Shown one piece after another: positions 63,278 through 64,000 of a stretch of DNA of 64,000 nucleotides. Positions within the stretch are counted from its first letter, which is position 1. Each line of letters opens with the position of its first letter. The stretch is from Aquimarina brevivitae (GTDB taxonomy: Bacteria; Bacteroidota; Bacteroidia; Flavobacteriales; Flavobacteriaceae), in the NCBI RefSeq assembly GCF_004216895.1, contig NZ_SGXE01000002.1, positions 806,001-870,000 on the forward strand, written 5' to 3'. The translations under genes and the position numbers were made by a program. The notes beneath the pieces were generated by a model. That model was given only the letters and a program-made list of their open reading frames with translations, made no database searches and was not told the DNA's origin.

Positions 63278-64000
63278 ATGATACGATTACTCATTATTTT
63301 ACAGCTATTTGTACTGTCTTCACTTTCGGCACAAGAACCGTTGACAGCCACACAATGGCAAGAAGACCTTCGATTTTTACAACAAACCATACATAAAGAG
63401 TATGCTTTTCTTTTCGTAAAAACCAATAAAGAAACCTTTGATGCCGAAGTGGAAGCACTCTACCAGGATATTCCTAATTTACAGGAGCACGAAATTCAGG
63501 TAGGTCTTGCCCGAATCGTTTCTTTATTCGAATACGGGCATACGCACCTTAGCTTTTATCAAAAAGCCATTCAGTTTTCGCAGTTTCCTTTTAATCTTTA
63601 TCAATTTAAAGAGGATATTTATATCCAGGGGACGCATAAGCGATATGCAAATGCGGTAGGAGCAAAGGTAATTGCTGTAGCGGGTAAACCTATTGCTGAA
63701 GTGCTAAAAGCTATTGAACCTACCGTAGAGGCAGAGAATTCGCAATATTTTAAGGCTTATGGAATTAATAACCTTCGTTATCCTGAAATTCTACACGCTC
63801 AAAGCATTACTGATTCATTGCAGGATGAAATAGAACTAACTCTCGAAAAAAATGGTAAAACGTTTACCCAATCCTTTACAGTCTTGGAGAAGGGAGATTA
63901 TGTACCGACACATCGTGGTTTCGTACACCAAGATGATAATTGGGTAACCGCTAGAGAACAAGCTACTATGCCTTTGTATCTACAGCAGTTAGATAAAGTG
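63278..64000 (+). CDS. S41-family peptidase-like protein, cut by window edge
   Basis: The first 241 codons of an exported protein (signal MIRLLIILQLFVLSSLSAQ, 19 residues). The N-terminal helical part has QWQEDLRFLQQTIHKEYAF and IVSLFEYGHTHLSF (the 'GHT' loop of S41 proteins), followed by a PDZ-like strand order in KVIAVAGKPIAEVLKAIEP. The Ser-Lys catalytic site would lie beyond the edge. It is divergent from the LuxR gene. Confidence 0.8.
   Translation, partial: MIRLLIILQLFVLSSLSAQEPLTATQWQEDLRFLQQTIHKEYAFLFVKTNKETFDAEVEALYQDIPNLQEHEIQVGLARIVSLFEYGHTHLSFYQKAIQFSQFPFNLYQFKEDIYIQGTHKRYANAVGAKVIAVAGKPIAEVLKAIEPTVEAENSQYFKAYGINNLRYPEILHAQSITDSLQDEIELTLEKNGKTFTQSFTVLEKGDYVPTHRGFVHQDDNWVTAREQATMPLYLQQLDKV

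Overview
The window comes from a low-GC member of the Bacteroidota, most probably a marine Flavobacteriaceae. The protein families point there: a Por/type IX secretion C-terminal tail, SusD-era style lipoproteins with short lipoboxes, M57 'HEIGH' lipoprotein proteases, tandem outer-membrane beta-barrel proteins, LytTR/His_kinase two-component pairs and a bifunctional ThrA. Several upstream regions carry the Bacteroidota promoter form TTG(N18-21)TAnnTTTG, and starts generally lack Shine-Dalgarno sequences. The genus cannot be fixed from sequence alone. No tRNA, rRNA, CRISPR array, insertion sequence or phage gene was seen; this is chromosomal housekeeping and accessory DNA.

Layout. 0-2.4 kb: a cut DCC-family protein, an SDR and gcvT. 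3-9 kb: a degenerate M28 peptidase homologue, then the complete threonine operon thrA-thrB-thrC on the minus strand. It is preceded by a short reading frame rich in Thr and Ile codons that looks like an attenuation leader. 9.1-15.2 kb: NAD(P)HX repair enzyme, an RskA-like lipoprotein, xerD, two beta-barrel proteins, aroQ and a Dph6-like ATPase. 15.2-19.7 kb (minus): lpdA, a UDG-family protein, a collagen-like lipoprotein, two msrB genes, one cytoplasmic and one exported, and an alpha/beta hydrolase. 19.9-25.1 kb: SF2 helicase, two tandem M57 lipoproteins, an rRNA methyltransferase. 25.1-33.1 kb: DUF2541 protein, OmpA-like lipoprotein, M23/LysM peptidase, small unknown proteins, a fatty-acid-hydroxylase family enzyme, a DUF779/aldehyde dehydrogenase pair and an SDR.

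33.2-41.6 kb: a 65-residue HTH protein divergent from a small secreted protein, OsmC plus alcohol dehydrogenase, a PurD-like ATP-grasp enzyme paired with a GNAT acetyltransferase, an FKBP isomerase, an S9 peptidase and a secreted unknown. 41.7-47.1 kb: a four-gene minus-strand operon of two small unknown proteins, DabB and DabA (energy-coupled inorganic carbon uptake), divergent from a LysR regulator. 47.4-50.7 kb: the conserved trio circularly permuted ATP-grasp / alpha-E / transglutaminase. 51-55.3 kb: a large type IX-secreted esterase-like protein with two MAM-like repeats, a secreted unknown and a fasciclin lipoprotein. 55.4-64 kb: a LytTR two-component pair, a class C beta-lactamase-like hydrolase, YceI divergent from a membrane-spanning winged-helix regulator, a flavodoxin-reductase-like protein, a cold-shock protein, and a PAS-LuxR regulator divergent from a cut S41 peptidase.

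The strongest unexplained signals are regulatory. They are the Thr/Ile leader and alternative pairings ahead of thrABC; four TGT(C/A)AA half-sites phased at 11, 11 and 10 bp between yceI and the membrane winged-helix regulator; two related dyads between the LuxR and S41 genes; and a T-N11-A dyad between the dab operon and its LysR gene. At protein level the M28 homologue has lost most of its metal ligands. The small proteins of the dab operon, and the ATP-grasp/GNAT pair, have no known role.
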